Source: Flavipsychrobacter stenotrophus
GTDB taxonomy: Bacteria > Bacteroidota > Bacteroidia > Chitinophagales > Chitinophagaceae
Assembly: GCF_002954265.1 (NCBI RefSeq)
Contig: NZ_PPSL01000003.1
Location: 868,001 to 932,000 of the forward strand
Direction: 5' to 3'
DNA length: 64,000 nucleotides
A program made the translations under genes and the position numbers. Shown one piece after another: positions 61,491-64,000 of this stretch. The notes beneath the pieces are model-generated. The model did no database searches. It saw only the letters and a list, made by a program, of their open reading frames with translations, and had not been told where the DNA came from. Position 1 is the stretch's first letter, and each line of letters begins with the position of its first letter.

Positions 61491-63245
61491 ATGGATTCTT
61501 TTTCTTCCTTCCCAATGCGGGAAGAGCTTAAACAGGCGTTAGCAGACCTCGGGTTTGAAACGCCAACACCAATTCAACAGAAAGTCATACCTTATCTTTT
61601 ATCGGAGCCGAAGGATATCATCGGCCTTGCACAAACAGGAACAGGTAAAACTGCCGCCTACGGACTTCCTTTGTTGCACCATACAGATGTTAATATAAAA
61701 TCTGTACAATGCCTTGTATTGAGCCCTACACGTGAATTGTGTATGCAAATACAGACAGAAATGCAGAAATACGGCAGCCAGATGCGTGGCTTGCGTATAG
61801 CAGCAGTATATGGTGGCGTGCCTATTATGGGCCAGATACGCGATGTGCGTGCCAATCCACAGGTTATAGTGGCTACTCCGGGTAGGTTGATAGACCTTTT
61901 GGAGCGTAAGGCAATATCTTTAGAAAGCCTTCAGTATGTCGTTCTCGATGAGGCCGATGAGATGCTGAACATGGGTTTCCGTGAAGATATTGAGCTTATA
62001 TTGAAGAATACTCCGGCTGAAAAGAAGACGTGGTTGTTCTCGGCAACTATGAGCAATGATGTGCGTAACATAGCTAAGCGCTTCATGAAGGAGTGGCAGG
62101 AATTCTCAGTAGCAGCAGCCAATGTTACTAATGAGAATATCGACCATCAGTATTTTGTAGCTAATCACCACAACCGTTTCGAAACATTGCGTCGTTTGCT
62201 AGATTTCGCTCCGGGTATCTATGGTATCATCTTTACACGTACCAAGCAAGATTGCCAGGAAGTGTCTGAAAAGTTGATGAAGATGGGCTACCATGTGAGT
62301 CCTTTGCATGGCGATATGGATCAGAAGATGCGTAGCAAGGTAATGGAGCGTTTTAAGAGCCGCCAGTTACAGGCTATCGTAGCTACCGATGTTGCTGCAA
62401 GAGGTATTGACGTAAATGACATTACTCACGTAATCAATTACGAATTGCCAGATGATCCTGAAGTATACACGCATCGTAGTGGTCGTACCGCTCGTGCCGG
62501 TAAATCAGGTATTTGTATGTCTATCGTTTCTCCTAAGCAGATAGGTAATATCCGCCAGATAGAAAGGTTGGTTAAGCAGAAATTCCACAAGACAGATATA
62601 CCTGATGGTGCTGAAGTAGTACGCAAGCGTTTGTTCTTCTACATGGAGCAGATTGCTAACGCTGAACCTAAGGACGAATTTGCTAAGATCTACTACGATT
62701 CTATGCACGACCAGTTCGCTAACGTGGACAAGGACGAACTTATTCGTAAACTTATCTGGTTGCAACTGAAGGATACAATTGATGCCTATTCTGATTCTGA
62801 AGACCTGAATGCAGGTTTTGAGCGCAAGGGTGGTGCAGCAGGAAATAGCGGTGGCAGCAGGTTTACCCGTCTGTTCATCAACCTTGGTGAAAAAGATGGC
62901 TTGAACTCACAGCGTTTGCTGCAGTTCATCACTGAATCTACAGATATTGAAGCCAACATGATCGATCGTATTACCGTACGTGACATGAGCAGCTTCTTTA
63001 ATGTACCAACTGATGCAGCTGAATACATAAAGGAACATTTGTCAAACAAAAAATTCAAGACCCGTAAGGTTCGTCTTGAAGAAGCAGATCAGCCAAGAGG
63101 CGGTAGTGGTGGCGAAGGTCGCCCTTATGCTAAGCCAGGCGGTGGCGGACGTTTCACCGGAGAGCGCTCTTATGGCAGCAGACCACCAAGTTCAAGTGGT
63201 GGCAGCTATGGCGGTAGCAAAGGTAGAAGCCGCAGCAGAGATTAA
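61491..63245 (+). CDS. DEAD-box RNA helicase with DbpA-type RNA-binding domain
   Basis: The 584-residue helicase has the Q motif (FETPTPIQQKVIP), Walker A AQTGTGKT (47-54), DEAD (153-156), SAT (FSATMS), and the C-terminal lobe motifs VATDVAARGIDV and HRSGRTARAGKSG. A DbpA/CsdA-type RNA-binding domain follows (FTRLFINLGEKDGLNSQRLLQFI...KTRKVRLEE, about 465-545). A Gly/Ser/Arg tail ends the protein. This layout is that of CshA/DeaD helicases for ribosome assembly, RNA decay and cold response. It is monocistronic. Confidence 0.95.
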   Translation: MDSFSSFPMREELKQALADLGFETPTPIQQKVIPYLLSEPKDIIGLAQTGTGKTAAYGLPLLHHTDVNIKSVQCLVLSPTRELCMQIQTEMQKYGSQMRGLRIAAVYGGVPIMGQIRDVRANPQVIVATPGRLIDLLERKAISLESLQYVVLDEADEMLNMGFREDIELILKNTPAEKKTWLFSATMSNDVRNIAKRFMKEWQEFSVAAANVTNENIDHQYFVANHHNRFETLRRLLDFAPGIYGIIFTRTKQDCQEVSEKLMKMGYHVSPLHGDMDQKMRSKVMERFKSRQLQAIVATDVAARGIDVNDITHVINYELPDDPEVYTHRSGRTARAGKSGICMSIVSPKQIGNIRQIERLVKQKFHKTDIPDGAEVVRKRLFFYMEQIANAEPKDEFAKIYYDSMHDQFANVDKDELIRKLIWLQLKDTIDAYSDSEDLNAGFERKGGAAGNSGGSRFTRLFINLGEKDGLNSQRLLQFITESTDIEANMIDRITVRDMSSFFNVPTDAAEYIKEHLSNKKFKTRKVRLEEADQPRGGSGGEGRPYAKPGGGGRFTGERSYGSRPPSSSGGSYGGSKGRSRSRD

Positions 63246-63263
63246 TTATTGACCTAATAATAG

Positions 63264-63293
63264 AACAGCCTGTATCGTGAGATGCAGGCTGTT
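63264..63293 (+). terminator. Terminator after the helicase gene
   Basis: AACAGCCTG pairs with CAGGCTGTT, with an extension of ATC/GAT through a wobble, 18 bases past the stop. The T tract is weak (GTCGTT). Confidence 0.55.
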
Positions 63294-63330
63294 GTCGTTA
63301 ATGGAAGATGAAAAGTGTGTACTTCTTCAT

Positions 63331-63735
63331 TTACCACCGGTCTATGTCATCGTCTTTATCTTTATCACGTGCATTGAGGTCAGTATTCAGGCGCTCATTT
63401 TCAGCTTGCCACAATGTGTTCAACAAACCAACATAAATTGCTCCATCCCTTATTTCTACAGGGAACGTAGTCATTTTATATCCTTCCCCACTGGTATTAC
63501 GTCCATTAGCCGGATCGAAGCGATACTTATGCAAAGGGCATACCACACGTCCAAGCGGGTCGACCCACCCGTCGCACATAGGGGCACCTGAGTGTGGGCA
63601 TAGTGCTGCAAACGCAAAGATCTTATCAGCGCGTTTCAACAGGCATACTTTCTTTGCCCCCGTTGTTGTTTCAGTGGGTTTGTCTTCTGCTAAGGAGGCC
63701 AGTGTTGCCGTAGTTTTGTGGAAGGTATAGAGCAT
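63331..63735 (-). CDS. Rieske [2Fe-2S] ferredoxin-type protein
   Basis: The 134-residue soluble protein has the full Rieske signature CPHSGAP (Cys46, His48) and CPLHKYRF (Cys66, His69), spaced as in ferredoxin-type Rieske proteins (NirD/bphF-like). It would carry electrons to a partner enzyme, none of which is adjacent. The N-terminus has no signal peptide. The frame is open to 63771; ATG 63735 is chosen because a TATCTTTG box lies 21 bases upstream, inside that extension. Confidence 0.88.
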   Translation of the reverse strand: MLYTFHKTTATLASLAEDKPTETTTGAKKVCLLKRADKIFAFAALCPHSGAPMCDGWVDPLGRVVCPLHKYRFDPANGRNTSGEGYKMTTFPVEIRDGAIYVGLLNTLWQAENERLNTDLNARDKDKDDDIDRW

Positions 63736-63756
63736 TATTATAAGTCTATAAGACGC

Positions 63757-63764
63757 CAAAGATA
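63757..63764 (-). promoter_or_regulatory. Promoter -7 box of the Rieske gene
   Basis: TATCTTTG on the minus strand, 21 bases before the ATG at 63735. Confidence 0.5.
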
Positions 63765-63798
63765 GCCACATTCTGAGTACGGCTATCTAAAACAAAAA

Positions 63799-63824
63799 CA
63801 GCATCTGCGGTGAGGCAGATGCTG
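63799..63824 (-). terminator. Terminator of the partial gene at the right edge
   Basis: CAGCATCTGC pairs with GCAGATGCTG around a 6-base loop. On the minus strand TTTTTGTTTT follows. Confidence 0.75.
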
Positions 63825-63867
63825 CACGAACGGTTAAACATGAAAGCTTTAACCGAACAATAATGGA

Positions 63868-64000
63868 TTAGTTATTCATTTTGATGCAGCCATCTTTAAT
63901 GATCACATGATCGCCATCTTTTAGTTCCACTTTGCCACATTTGGTTTCTATAACGCATTTTGTTCCGCTGCCTTGTATGGTTACAGACGAAGTTGCATTG
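63868..64000 (-). CDS. Hypothetical protein, C-terminal fragment (start beyond the window)
   Basis: Only the last 43 residues are visible: a run of short alternating strands with Gly and paired Cys (VTIQGSGTKCVIETKCGKVE, then LKDGDHVIIKDGCIKMNN and a TAA stop). The pattern looks like a small beta-rich protein, perhaps with repeats. No family was recognised. A strong terminator follows it. Confidence 0.55.
   Translation of the reverse strand, partial: NATSSVTIQGSGTKCVIETKCGKVELKDGDHVIIKDGCIKMNN

Overview
The window reads as a stretch of chromosome from a Bacteroidota bacterium, most likely of the Chitinophagaceae type. The evidence is direct: three proteins end in type A type IX secretion (T9SS) sorting domains and a fourth looks like PorZ. 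Promoters match the Bacteroidota -7 box TAnnTTTG rather than sigma70. There is a propeller/Y_Y_Y LytS-type sensor kinase with a LytTR regulator, MetH lacks its homocysteine domain, amidophosphoribosyltransferase is of the long form, and Shine-Dalgarno sequences are weak. No rRNA, tRNA, CRISPR array, intact insertion sequence or prophage was recognised.

Layout. 1-7.2 kb: the cut end of a two-domain oxidoreductase, a small membrane-anchored hypothetical protein, an orphan MlaE permease between two repeat islands (the second a four-unit palindromic array), then amidophosphoribosyltransferase. 7.2-24.8 kb: mostly housekeeping genes (MetH, an M16 protease, RecO, PorZ, MurI, a YtxH/holin-like trio, NadD, MltG, a GNAT enzyme, proline dehydrogenase, a methyltransferase). 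24.8-37.7 kb: a secreted hypothetical protein, CdsA, a CPBP protease, a repeat protein, a tandem small-RNA-like element, InfC, ThrS, two lipoproteins, NnrE/NnrD, fructose-1,6-bisphosphatase and a GNAT-like protein. 37.9-42.5 kb: a surface-sugar operon (GT2, GT39-like, WecB) and an unknown membrane protein. 42.6-47.5 kb: a VOC-DoxX-YdeI operon divergent from a GlxA-type regulator, then a large T9SS protein. 47.9-59.1 kb: sensor kinase and LytTR regulator, aminotransferase, class I aldolase, a ParE/antitoxin pair, and a PrmC operon with two glycosyltransferase-like membrane proteins. 59.4-64 kb: an XRE regulator, a DUF5683 protein, an outer-membrane-like protein, a DEAD-box helicase, a Rieske protein and a cut hypothetical gene.

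How the parts fit. Central metabolism (Fbp, FbaB, aspartate-type aminotransferase, proline dehydrogenase, MetH, purine synthesis, NAD synthesis and repair) sits among envelope functions (MurI, MltG, CdsA, MlaE, WecB, glycosyltransferases, T9SS cargo and PorZ). Transcription units are short and commonly closed by long perfect hairpins, several of them between convergent genes. -7 boxes fall into two spacing classes: 16-29 nt from the start codon, and only 3-7 nt from it, which predicts leaderless or nearly leaderless mRNAs.

The best candidates for something undescribed are noncoding: the duplicated 53-bp terminator-bearing unit at 29037-29221 with its own strong promoter, the ATCGGGCAT palindrome array at 4179-4916, the small hairpin family whose stems change in a compensatory way, and the close promoter-to-start spacing. 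No new multi-gene protein system was identified.
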